Assembly (NCBI GenBank): GCA_032718565.1
Contig: JAVGVS010000025.1
Coordinates: forward strand, 493,528-557,527
Source: Distichodus sexfasciatus
Lineage: Eukaryota > Chordata > Actinopteri > Characiformes > Distichodontidae
Length of the DNA stretch: 64,000 nt
Direction: 5' to 3'
The notes under the pieces were generated by a model. The model searched no databases. It had not been told where the DNA came from and saw only the letters and a program-made list of their open reading frames with translations. This document shows, one piece after another, positions 27,901-38,600 of this stretch. The position numbers were made by a program, and so were the translations under genes. Numbering within the stretch: position 1 is the stretch's first letter; each line of letters opens with the position of its first letter.

Positions 27901-29880
27901 AAGGAGTAGTATTTACATAGACATTTATAAGTGTTGCAATTAATCATTGTTCCTATTGTCTCATTTTCCTAGCAAAACCAAATAATGAGGGCTATCTCAA
28001 AACTTTCACTGTATACTTTGTGATCCTGTATTTAGATGAGAGAATATAATGTATTATATCTATATCACATTTGAAATTTGTAGGTATCTAATGGCTCATT
28101 CACGTTGGATCTTGACGTTGATGAAGTTTACACAATAACCACCATGACATCGGGCCAAAAAGGGAGTTATCAAGACCCTCCTCCTTCCTCACCCTTCCCC
28201 AAAACGTATAAAGACGACTTTAATTCCCGTAAGTATTGATGCATCGGGACCTGATTGTCTTGAAAGCAGTGAGCCTCACCGAATGTTCTTAAGAAGATAA
28301 TTGTTCTTAAAAACCACTCAGTTGTCACAGAGATTCTGACATTCATCAGTGCTTCCTCATCTGAAATTTCCTCTTATTTTAGAACCAAATATACAAACAG
28401 TGAAAAGCACTCATACAAGTTTTATTGGATGACTGTTTGTGCAAAGGGGCGCAGTGGTTAGCGCTACCGCCTCACAGCAAGAAAGCCTTTCTGTGTGGCA
28501 TGCTCTCCCCGTGTTTGCGTGGGTTTCCTCCGGGTGCTCCGGTTTAAGCAGTTCAGATAATGAATGAACAAATGAATGAATGTTATTGCAAATTATTGGG
28601 GTTTCTTCATTTCTGAAGTTCTAAAATATACTATTTAAATGTCTTAACTTTCTTAAGAATTGCTTTAAGATAAAATGTTGGTGAATGAGGCCTAATAAGT
28701 ATTTTACACAATGTCTAAATTCTCATTTTAGAAAATGTTTTTTATTCCTGGTTTCCAGAACGGGCAAACTTCTCAGAGGCTCCAAACTTTGCTGACCAGA
28801 CCGGAGTGTTTGAGTATTTTATGAACTTAACAGACGCCGGGCCTCATGTCTACACCCTGCGTCAGGTGGTCACTCAGCGGCCCATCACCTGGGTAGCCGA
28901 CGCCGATCAAACCATCAGCGTTATCGGAGATTATAAATGGTTTGTACTAAAGATGGCACCAATCTAATACGTGGATCAGATATTGAGGTGATATCAGCCA
29001 GCCTGAGTTTGTACTGAGAGACTGGAGCCACTTATTCATAAAACTATATTTCTTTTTGCTGCAGGCAGAATGTGACAGTGTCATGTGACGTGTACATGGA
29101 AAATAAGAAGGGAGGCGGTGTGTTTGTGGCAGCGAGAGTGGATAAAGGTGGAGGCTCTGTCAGAAGCACCAAGGGCATCTTTTTCTGGGCTTACACAGAC
29201 GGCACATACAAAGTCACAAATGACCTCAGTAAGCATGAGAACCGGGCTTTTACTTTATTATATCCAGTTATTTGAGTTGTGAACATTGTGAACACAGCAC
29301 AGCACAGCGCATCACAACGAAATGTGACCTTTGCATTTGACTCATCCATGAAGGAACAGTGAGCAGATTTTTTGCAGTGCTTGAAGGTGGTACCTTGCTC
29401 ATAAGTACCTCAGTAGTAAATTTACTCGTCTGGGACTTGAACCAACAACTTTCTGATCGCAGGGCTACCTTTGTAACTGTTACACTATCCACTGCCCTAA
29501 ATTTACACTCATAAAATCAGTACTTTTATGACACATATGGTACATTGACCTGATCAGATTAATGATTATATTTGGTTCAACAGGTGGTCAGATTGTGCTG
29601 GCAGAGGGACAGTCCGGAACACGAGCGAACGTTTGGCACACGCTCACACTTTCTGTTAAGGTTTGTTAAACTCTTAATCAGTAGCTATGTTCATGATGAG
29701 TTTATATTCCACTCTGATCATACTTTATCTCTACAGGGCAACTTTGCCTCTGGAGAACTCAACGGCTTTGTGCTCTGGAAGAACGCTGTGGAGTTGAGGC
29801 CTGAACACGGCTGGGCAGCTATAGGCACAAGCTCCTTTGAACTGGCTCAGTTTGATAATTTTGCTGTGCAGGCAGAATGA
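18935..29880 (+). CDS. galc: galactosylceramidase (galactocerebrosidase), 17 exons
   Basis: Lysosomal GH59 hydrolase that removes galactose from galactosylceramide and psychosine. Exons: 18935-19075, 20852-20920, 21081-21144, 21241-21354, 21785-21924, 22201-22239, 23427-23557, 24613-24768, 25085-25209, 25306-25433, 26400-26489, 26566-26655, 28084-28228, 28759-28939, 29065-29228, 29584-29660, 29737-29880. All have GT-AG borders with matching phases and sum to 1998 nt (665 aa plus stop). From memory, human GALC is similar in length and also has 17 exons. A hydrophobic signal peptide occupies about residues 1-21. The acid/base Glu is E180 in IWNER (exon 6). The nucleophile is E256 in WASEDYS (exon 8). 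Their 76-residue spacing equals that of human E182/E258. C-terminal lectin-like motifs include FADQTGVFEYF, GIFFWAY and a terminal GWAAIGTSSFELAQFDNF. At least seven N-glycosylation sequons are present. The ATG is the only one ahead of the signal peptide in exon 1. No frame breaks were seen. Confidence 0.96.
19206..19287. repeat. near-perfect hairpin, about 82 bp, in galc intron 1
   Basis: The left arm 19206-19245 is the reverse complement of 19249-19287, with one mismatch, one single-base indel and a loop of about 3 nt. It lies 130 bp after the exon 1 donor, directly behind a GA-rich stretch (19077-19200). Confidence 0.85.
19313..19700. mobile_element. non-autonomous DNA transposon with GGGCGATA-type ends, galc intron 1
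   Basis: The left end reads GGGCCGGGCGATAT. The right end reads TATCGCCCAGTCCTA, giving inverted termini around an AT-rich interior that repeats ATCGATA-like words. There is no coding capacity. No clear target-site duplication was found. A related end (ATCACATCGCCCAGCCCTA) occurs near 11310-11330. Confidence 0.6.
20043..20839. mobile_element. hAT-like non-autonomous element (AGTACTTAAGTAAAAGTAC family), galc intron 1
   Basis: The left terminus is CAGAGGTGG and the interior carries repeated AGTACTTAAGTAAAAGTAC words. ATTTACCT lies directly before it (20035-20042) and again at 20840-20847, an 8-bp target-site duplication as expected for hAT. The right terminus seems to have lost its last bases (the CACCTCTG expected from sister copies). 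The second duplicate ends 4 bp before the start of galc exon 2 (20852). Confidence 0.75.
21954..22120 (+). mobile_element. SINE family B, 3' half, galc intron 5
   Basis: TGTTGGCGCCTGCCCAGG, CCCGCCTTGCGCCCGTAAG and GTTGGGATTAAGCGGTTCAG followed by a GAAT-rich tail match the 3' half of the copies at 34268 and 42913. Confidence 0.65.
22345..22870. repeat. interspersed repeat with AAAGGGCCCATATTATGC start, galc intron 6
   Basis: It begins with AAAGGGCCCATATTATGC, which I recognise as the end of a repeat common in fish genomes. There is no coding capacity. The right end is unclear, and a SINE tail (TCTGCTAAATGCCGTAAATG, about 22918-22940) follows. Confidence 0.45.
28444..28582 (+). mobile_element. 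SINE family B, internally deleted, galc intron 13
   Basis: It begins GGGGCGCAGTGGTTAGCGCT, runs to GGGTGCTCCGGTTTAAG, then jumps to CAGTTCAGATAATGAATGAA, so the middle third is missing. Confidence 0.65.
29279..29498 (-). mobile_element. tRNA-derived SINE (family A), galc intron 15
   Basis: Minus-strand copy between galc exons 15 and 16, with GTGAACACAGCACAGCACAG at the left and GGGACTTGAACC / GTAACTGTTACACTATCC at the right. Confidence 0.7.
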
Positions 29881-30079
29881 TTTGCCCTTGATTACGTTCA
29901 GGCTTAAATTCCTAAATATCAAAATGCTCAGGTTTCTAACAAGCTTTCCAAAAAGACTTGAATTATTTTTTATGAATTATGTAGATCTAATATAAAATGA
30001 TGAGGTACACTGGAGTGGGTGTGGGTGTTTGTGTGAGAGAGAGAGACAGAGAGTGTGTATCGGTGTGCATCAGAGTGCA

Positions 30080-30085
30080 ATTAAA
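30080..30085 (+). terminator. candidate poly(A) signal of galc (ATTAAA)
   Basis: This is the first common hexamer variant after the galc stop at 29880, giving a 3' UTR of about 200 nt. No AATAAA occurs closer. An AATATA variant near 29990 is a weaker alternative. Confidence 0.4.
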
Positions 30086-30535
30086 CCTCTTCCAAACCCC
30101 AAATCAGTACATAACTTTTATAGTTATGGTTATATTTACATGACCATAAATGAAGTGTAAATAATCTGCAATAATAATTGTAATTTATTGATACATTGTT
30201 TGTAATTATAACTTGTTAGCAGAAAAATGACCAGCACTTGTATAAGAATGGGTTTCATATATGGTGAAATATGGTCATTACACCACATAGGGACTGAAAT
30301 GATGGAAAATATTTCATTAACCATGAAAATTTGCAGTTTAAAATCTGGGATTAAATGCATTATTATTTATCGCGATTAACACTCATCATCACTGACGATA
30401 AATATATTATCACTACACTTTCCAGCTATATTGATGTTTTTAAAGTTTATTTTGATTAAAAATCATTTTGCAGCATTTTGATTGAAACCTTTTTCAAAGG
30501 TTTTTTTTTTTTCCTACTAGTTGTCTTCATGTCAT

Positions 30536-30750
30536 GGGGGTAGTGCTGGTGGTAGAATGATGATAGAATAATCAATTACAAACCATGAAGGTTTTGGGTT
30601 GGAGACTAAATCTATCCTACCTCCAGCACTACCACCACTGTGCACTGGAGCAAGACCCTTAACACCACGTTTCTCCCGGGAGACTGTCCCTGTAATTACG
30701 GAATAGATGTCATTTTGGATAAATACTTCTGTTACATTTACATTCGCAAG
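30536..30750 (+). mobile_element. SINE family C, downstream of galc
   Basis: CCAGCACTACCACCACTG and GGAGCAAGACCCTTAACACC match the copy at 4668. The head is interrupted and the tail ends in TTACATTTACATTCGC. Confidence 0.55.
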
Positions 30751-31442
30751 TTTAAGGGTCTTGATCTTCTAGATGAACAGGCGTTTTGACCATTGGTGCT
30801 CCGCTGTCAAAAAATGCTACCTTGTGAGAGGTTCCATTTGTTATAATGGTAGAACTCCCAGTATTATGAGATGTTAATGTTTCTTTTATAAGAAACAGGT
30901 AAGCGCACTGCATGAATATGGGCCACATGGTTTGACATTATATAATGTCATTATATCATAATGACATAATATAAATTTAAGGTGTTTCTGACACTTTCTA
31001 AGGTGTTAACTCACTTATTGCAAGTTACGTTGTGTAAAGGTAACAAAGGCTGAACGACATCATTTTATTTCTACACTGAGCACCCACGCAAGCATGTATA
31101 TGCAGATATTCCAGTGTTCCACTACTCAAAAGGCTCAGGGTTTAAAATATTTTATTTATAGTCAACCAAAGTCTCAACAACAAGGTAGCGTGGATTTATT
31201 GTCATGGAAACAGTTCTTCAAGTAGCTATTTCATTTTAGTTAGACCATTTGTAGAACTTGATTTCACAAAATAAACAGACTTAATAATATCAAAATAACA
31301 TGCAATATTTATTCAATAAACATCAACGGCTACAAGTAACTAGTACTTTTGAGTGAGTGGTTTTTAACCACTACTATTAAATGAACGCAATAAACAATGT
31401 GCAAATATTGCAACAGCAGTCAGGAGGAAAACTACAATTACA

Positions 31443-32300
31443 CAGAGGTGGACGGTAACTAAGTACATTCACTTGAGTACTGTACTTAAGTAGAGTTTTT
31501 GAGTATCTGTACTTCACTTGAGTAGCATTTTATTTGGAAACTTATGACTTCCACTTCACTACATTTTAAAGACAAATACTGTACTTTTTACTTCACTACA
31601 TTTCTATCAAGGTTCTTGTTACTTGTTACTTTCAAATCTGTGCATAAAGTGGATGTTATTCCCCCTTTTCTAAAGGCTGATTAGTTGTTTGACAGTCTGT
31701 AAGTAATCAGTAGGGTTACATCTCGCCTGTAGACTGTAACTATAAAACCAAGTTCAGGCAGTTCTGCTGTTTTCTGTCTTGATTAAAACATTGTTGCTGT
31801 TGGAAAGTCATGAAGCTAGTGGTGTAGAGCTGGGTTTTAACCAGGTTGGAATGGATTTACGGCTACTGCACTGTCCTCCTGATTAAAATACACATATACA
31901 GTATGTGAGCACACACTACCAGAGCTGTGTCAGAACACTACCATGCTGTTTTGTGGGAGTGTGTAGTCTTACAATTAGTTAATAAAATAAACTAATGACT
32001 GGTTTTCTTTGTTAGTTTGGATTGTTTTTCATCCTGTAACATTCTACCAATTCATTATTCTGCAGCACCTACAAGCTAGTCAGAGGCATTAGGTGTTCTA
32101 AGTGTTGTGGCAATAATGCAACAATGTGGTGAAAGAAGACGTACTTTTAACACTCAAGTATTTTTTAAAACAAGTACTTCAGTACTTTAACTTGAGTAAA
32201 AATTTGACTGTACGACTTTCACTTGTATTGGAGTAACATTTGACTACTGGTATCTGTACTTTCACCTAAGTAATGAAGTTAGCTACTTTGCCCCCCTCTG
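31443..32300. mobile_element. complete hAT-like non-autonomous element with 8-bp TSD, galc-ak7 spacer
   Basis: Termini are CAGAGGTGG and CCCCCCTCTG, with internal TACTTAAGTAGAGT-type words. CAATTACA occurs exactly at 31435-31442 and 32301-32308, an 8-bp target-site duplication. It has no ORF. Its right end is about 410 bp before the ak7 copy 1 ATG. Confidence 0.85.
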
Positions 32301-32640
32301 CAATTACAGCACTGGAATGTCTGCATTTTGTCGTTTGCAGTAAATGTGCATGAAACCTGCAGTTTAATATAAGCATTTTCAACAGACAATCAATGAAAAA
32401 ATAAACAGTGTCTCAGTCAAAACGTTAAAATGGAGTTGAAAATGGAATTGTGCAATTTTAGTTATGTGAGGTATTCACTAATACGTGCAAATTGTACTAG
32501 TAATTGAACATACTTTAAGCAATGTAACACTACAAATATCCAGTACAATTTCCACCACAGGCAAAGCGCAGGTATATTTCTGCGTTTACACGCTACGCTA
32601 AGCGGTGAACTAGAAACTCGGGCTTCATTGTGACACGTCT

Positions 32641-32647
32641 TGTTTAC
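32641..32647 (+). promoter_or_regulatory. forkhead (FOXJ1-type) core upstream of ak7 copy 1
   Basis: TGTTTAC matches the forkhead core TRTTTAC. It lies 66 bp upstream of the ATG and 35 bp from an RFX-type X-box. FOXJ1 and RFX factors jointly drive motile-cilia genes, and AK7 is one. The match is seen directly; function is inferred. Confidence 0.5.
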
Positions 32648-32681
32648 GCCACTGGGGGCGCACGCTAACGCGTCTAAAGGC

Positions 32682-32694
32682 GTTGCATAGCAAC
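32682..32694 (+). promoter_or_regulatory. RFX X-box upstream of ak7 copy 1
   Basis: GTTGCATAGCAAC is a palindromic X-box. Its right half AGCAAC fits RGYAAC exactly and its left half deviates from GTNRCC at one base. It ends 18 bp before the ATG. A YY1-like AAGATGGCGG (32710-32719) overlaps the start codon, as in many TATA-less promoters. Confidence 0.6.
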
Positions 32695-32712
32695 GGGACC
32701 GCGACGCGCAAG

Positions 32713-33131
32713 ATGGCGGAGGAAGAAGAGACCAAAGCTCCACAAACGCGAGTGTTTATTAATAATGTGGACATTTACACATCAAAATACATAGCCGAGG
32801 TGAGCTGAGCTTTAATCAACTTCTCTACAAATAATCAAGTGCAGCTTCCACTCAAAGCGGTAACGTTTCATCGAGATTTCTATCCAATGGCTGAAGTGTC
32901 GGTTGGTGAGGTGGTGAACTGCGCGTCTCTGATTATATTAGTTTACTTTTATTAATTTAATTAGTAGTTCATTAGTTTACTGTAAAAGTCTAAATACAGA
33001 ATAAGAAAATTAAAAGGAAATCTAGAATTGCTTCATATTCATATTCAGTATGATAATAAGACAATTGAGAGAACATAAAATAAGCAATATTATTATTAAG
33101 TAGATATTTTACACCGACAAAATGTGATATT

Positions 33132-33169
<38 letters not shown>

Positions 33170-35577
33170 AAAAAGTGAAATAAATAATAAAGTCTAGATG
33201 TGCTTCAGTATGTTCAACATGGTGTTAAGATGAACATCACATTCTAAAATGTAAAACAGAAAAGTATGTTAAACATGAAGTTAAGTAAGTCATTATAATA
33301 AAGATCATTTAAACGAATATCTATTGATTAAGGTGTTTTCAGATTGTACCTCTCACCTTTTCACCTTTTCTGCACACACACAGTATTTGAACTCCTGTGC
33401 TGTCGGAGCATCTCTAGAAAGCATTGTTGATGAGGATGAGGAGAAATCACAAGAGCAGGCCAGCACGATCGCCAAAACCACTTTTACCATTGTAGGGACT
33501 AGCTCCTGCAAAAAAGATGAGAAATCCACTTTCATCACAGAACAATATGACGTAAGTGTATAACTTGACTGAGATAACTATATTCCACCCAGACTTTTAG
33601 CTCTGTCTTTTTTTCCTTCTTCTTCCTTCTCCCACTTTTTGTCACTTTACTCCTTCCACAATTGTTGGGAACACAGTTCATGCTGTTAAAAAAATTCAAC
33701 TTATAGACGAGAAGTGAGCTTTTATTTTATTTTTTCTTCTTTCCTTCTATTTTAACCTGCATCCACCTTGTCATTTTGATCCCCCCAAAATGACAAGGTG
33801 GTAGCAGGTAGCAGTTTCTCAGTTTTCCCCTTTTCTACCACTTTCTTTTCACATTTTCTCCAGGAAATGTATGTCTAGTTTTGCATTATTTTCTTTGCAT
33901 GATAAACCCTTGTTTTTCATTTCCCACCTGTTTTCATAGAGCTTAACCAGAGAAGAGCTTTTCCCTCACCTGATGGACTCTGATGTCATCATATATAACA
34001 TAACAGAACATCTGGATCAGGTAGAAGAAGCCTCTTGGGCAGTATCAGGTAAAGTCAAAGTCTATATGAATTTTAATGTCATCTCACATACACTGTATCG
34101 GGGCATCAGAAGCATTTGTAAAGTTCTGAAGATGTTGAGATGGCCATAAGCCTGACGTTACCTCCTCATCGAGCTCTGAGTCGTCCATCACTGCCGTTTT
34201 GCTTGTACGTACATGCAGGCTTCTGTGAGGTATTGTAGGTAACGAGGAAAACCTGGAGTGGATTTTCACCGCGGTGGCGCAGTGGTTGGTGCTGCCGCCT
34301 CACAGTGAGTAGGTCCTGGGTTTGATCCCTGGGTTGGGCATAGGGCCTATCTGTATGGTGTTTGCATGTTTTCCCCGTGTTCCAAAAGCATGCACTATAA
34401 ATTAATTGGTGACTCTAAATTGGCCCCGTTAGGTGTGAGTCAGAGTGTTATTGCGTGAGTGTGTGTGCCCTGTGGTGTGTTGGCGCCTGCCCAGAGTTGT
34501 TCCCCGCCTTGCGCCTGTAAGTTCTCGGGATAGGTTCCGTTCCCCCTGTGACCCCAGTTGGGATTAAGCAGTTTGGATAATGAATGAATGATATGTGCAG
34601 TATTGATTTAAGATATGTTAAATAAACTGTAAACATACAATATTCAATGAGGTATGATTGGCAGCATAATTTACAGTTTTAGATAATGGGTGGTGGTGGT
34701 CCAGTGGACCAAGAGGTCATGGGTTTAGATCCTACCTCCAGCACTACCATCATTGGGTCACCTGAACAAGACCCTTAACCCCAAGTTGCTCTCAGGGAGA
34801 CTGTCCCTGAAATTAGGAAAATGGAAGTCTGCTCAATGTCATAAATATAAATACATATGTTAAAGTACTCTGTAAGGTGAATTTTAATAAATATCCTAAT
34901 GTAACATGGAACTGTCAATATTTAAAACATCTGTTTATTCACAGCTCTTTACAAAGAGATGAACTCATTTCCAGGACCCAAGATGTTCATTCTGATCTCC
35001 ACAGTCATGACATGGGCCCTGAGTAAACCAGCTGATCCTGTAAGGATTCATCTAGCCAAAATGACAAACAAATACAGAACATTATCAAATATTAATGTTA
35101 ATTATTTCATACTCATATTATACTCATGATTTTTGTGGTGAATATGTGACATTAATATGTGGTCATCTGACTGACTCTTACTGATCTTACTTCATTAGGT
35201 GTTCAGAAACTATGCCTCTACACTGTGGGTCAAAAAATGAGCTCTGTACTTTTCCCTGTAAGTTAATAGATCTTCAAAATGACTGTTTTCAGAATTTCAT
35301 GCTGTAAATTTGTAGTTACAATATCTTTTGAAATGACAAGATACAAACAACAATATTTATTTTATATAATGAATAGTTACGGCTATAGCTAAGCAGCCTA
35401 CAATTGCACTTAACTACACTGACTATAACACTAGCTGTACTGCAGTCAATAATAATAATAATAATAATAATAATAATTAATTATTTAATTATTTAATTAT
35501 TTAATTAATTAATTAAATTGAGGACAAAATTTCAGCATGTTTACCATAATATTAAGTGGATCAGTTACATGAACAAT

Positions 35578-35645
<68 letters not shown>

Positions 35646-38600
35646 TGGGCAAGTACATTACATACCAATATACCAAAATAAAATGTCAGTTTATGACCAA
35701 ATTCAATAACAATTAAGGGCAAAGGTGCAGGGCTCACATTTTGACTCAGAGCATAGCAACATCTATAATATAAGCAAGGGGCAATTGGTACGGTAACTGT
35801 TACGGAGTTGGCTTCGTGATCAGAAGGTCGCAGGTAGTTGGCTTCGTTCCCAAGCACTGCTCTCTGGTTGCTGTCAAAAAGACTGCCCACTGCTTCTTCA
35901 CAGATGGGTTGAATGCAGCACTCACATTTCAGCACTGTGTCCTGAGCTGTGTTCACAATGGCAAATCACTCACTTATACTAAATTCACATCAGTTTATGT
36001 TTTTGTGTCACTTCAGCGTGATCCAGAGATCCCTTTAACAAAAGATGACTATCTCAGAAGGAAAGCACACCCCAACTTTAAAGATCACATCACTCTGGAG
36101 AAGCTTGTGGCTAAATTGGGGAAAACAGTAAGCACTGACTAGCACTGAAATCATTGAAATGTAGATCAGTTTCATGTACACTTTCAGTTTCGTGTAGATA
36201 TGACAGTCTCATGTTATATTTGGCAGTGTCATATATTTACATTCTCATATTATATGTAAAGCACTTTGTGACAATGTCAGTTGAACAAATAAAACTGAAT
36301 TGAATATACAGTATTATTACCTATTACAATTTTTAAAATATTGTTTGATTTTGACTTTAATTCAGAATCGCTCACAGTTTGGGACATACATTGTAGCCTC
36401 AGGAGTTCAGTATGGAATGGGGGAGGGTGTGTTCCATTACTTTTTCCAGGTAAGTGGAGCAATTAAAACATTTTCATTAAATGGTGTGTTAGTTTATGCC
36501 TGATTTTTTGCTTATTATATTTTCTATGCATATTATGGACATTTGTTATTTGTCTGTGACTGTTTTGTTAGAAATCGTGGTTGGGGAAGATTCCTAAAGT
36601 GCCTGTGTTTGGAGACGGTTCCAATACCATTCCTACTATTCATATTACTGATCTGGCAAAGTCAGTGGTTTGTAAAACCCTTTATATATTTTATCCTGTT
36701 TTGTCGGCAATCCTAGATGTGTCACTGAACATTTCAGATGTTTGTTTTTGTTTTTTGTTTTTTTCTTTCCCTGAAGGATCATCCAGAATGTAATAGACCA
36801 TAAGCCTACACTGCAGTATTTTCTTGCTGTGGATGACTCTAAAAATACCAGTAATGATATAATATGGGTAAGTAACAAATATATCAAAGTCAAAGTCAAT
36901 GTAAACTTTATTGTGATCTCTACTATATACAAGTATACTGTATAGAGAGCTGAGACAACATGACTCCAGTTTCTACAATGCAAAGACCAAATAAGGCACA
37001 TGGAGTGAGCAAAAATATATACAAAGGCTATAACTCTAAATTAGAAGTAGAACAAAGGAATCGGAATTCGAACAATTTTGGTCCTGGAATTATATTTTTT
37101 TTCATTGAATGTGCATATGATCTAAAGCAGTTGAATATGAAAATTTTTAATCTTTTAAAAAATAACAGTGTCTTTATAGTGTCTAAGTTAACTATGAGAG
37201 GGGTTCAATAATACAGACTTCTCATGGGCCCTCTCCCCCCTATTCACTCAGTCCCACTTTTCACCCCACTACGACACCTATGTCGGGCAATGTCCTGTGA
37301 GCCCTTGCAAATTTTGGACTGGTGCAGGGATGGCATAACTAATCGGGAGAGTCCACGTTTCATGTTCACCTCACTCTTGGGCTGGTTGGGTGGGTAAAAA
37401 TAATTTTGACAAACAGCCAATAATAGCAGGGGAGCTAATATGATAATCTGTTGAGTGTAAAATCCTCATAGAGGCCTAAATGTCCACTTGGTGGGCCTAT
37501 TTGGGAGAAAGTTCTTCCCTGTTGTATTGTAACTGCAGTCAAATGGAGAAATATGTAAAAAAAAAAAAAAAATGCTCAGTAACACATGCAAATGTCTCAA
37601 CAACAGCTTAATAAAGTAATATGTCTTGCCAATCCTTGCCAATATGCCAATCCTCATTTTTTGATAAGTTTCATATTTCATAAGTGCCGGACTGTCTTGC
37701 GCTTTTAATGTCTTAATGTCTTAAGGAACAGTATTGCTTGTATGTTTGCCTCTGTTGTAATAATAATACCAACTGTGTAATAATACAAAGAAACTAGAGG
37801 CATTTCTGCAAGAAAATGCAAATATGATTGCACTCTTGCAGCAAGACTTTTAAGGTGGTTGCTAGGCTGTTGCTGGGTGGTTGCAAGGTTATTAGGATAT
37901 GATTAGGGTTAGGGTTAACACAATATGTTTTTATCTGACCCGCCAAAACCGATTAAACTGTCTGATCTAATCTAAGTATTAACCTGCCGTGCCTACTTAC
38001 TGGAACATATTTAAATGAGGAATAACTTCCTAGATACATATTCTTTGCAAGTTCAATATCGATATCAAATCCAAAACCGCAAAATCTGGCAACACTGAAG
38101 CTGGAGCTGAGCAATATTCCACTGTCATAATACGTATTAAATGGTAGTGCTGTGGATGGAAAACAGTAATTTTTCATTAAAAAAAAAAAAGAAAAAGTAA
38201 AAAAAAGTGTAAGACAAGTTTTGATAATATGAACTTTACTCATTGAGCACATTATTTTTAAAGAAGTGAAGATATAAAACAAGCCAAGGGACGCTTTCAA
38301 ATCACGAATCGTTGCTGGGGCCGTTTATGATCCACTCAGCAACATTTAGTTATTGAACACAAAGGGGTCTCTCACAAATAAAGGCGGGATGAAAAATGTC
38401 CAGCACTCGCGAACGAGTGCACATATCAAAAACGTGTATACAAGTGGACTACACTGCTATAGACCACACGTTTTAGAGTTGGGAGAAAGTTTGTAGCGCA
38501 AAAACTGTAGGAGGAGTAGCAGCGCCAAAAAGTGGATGGATTAATAGTATGATACAATCACATAATTAGGACTTGCACTGTCCTGTATTTAGGTGTGTTT

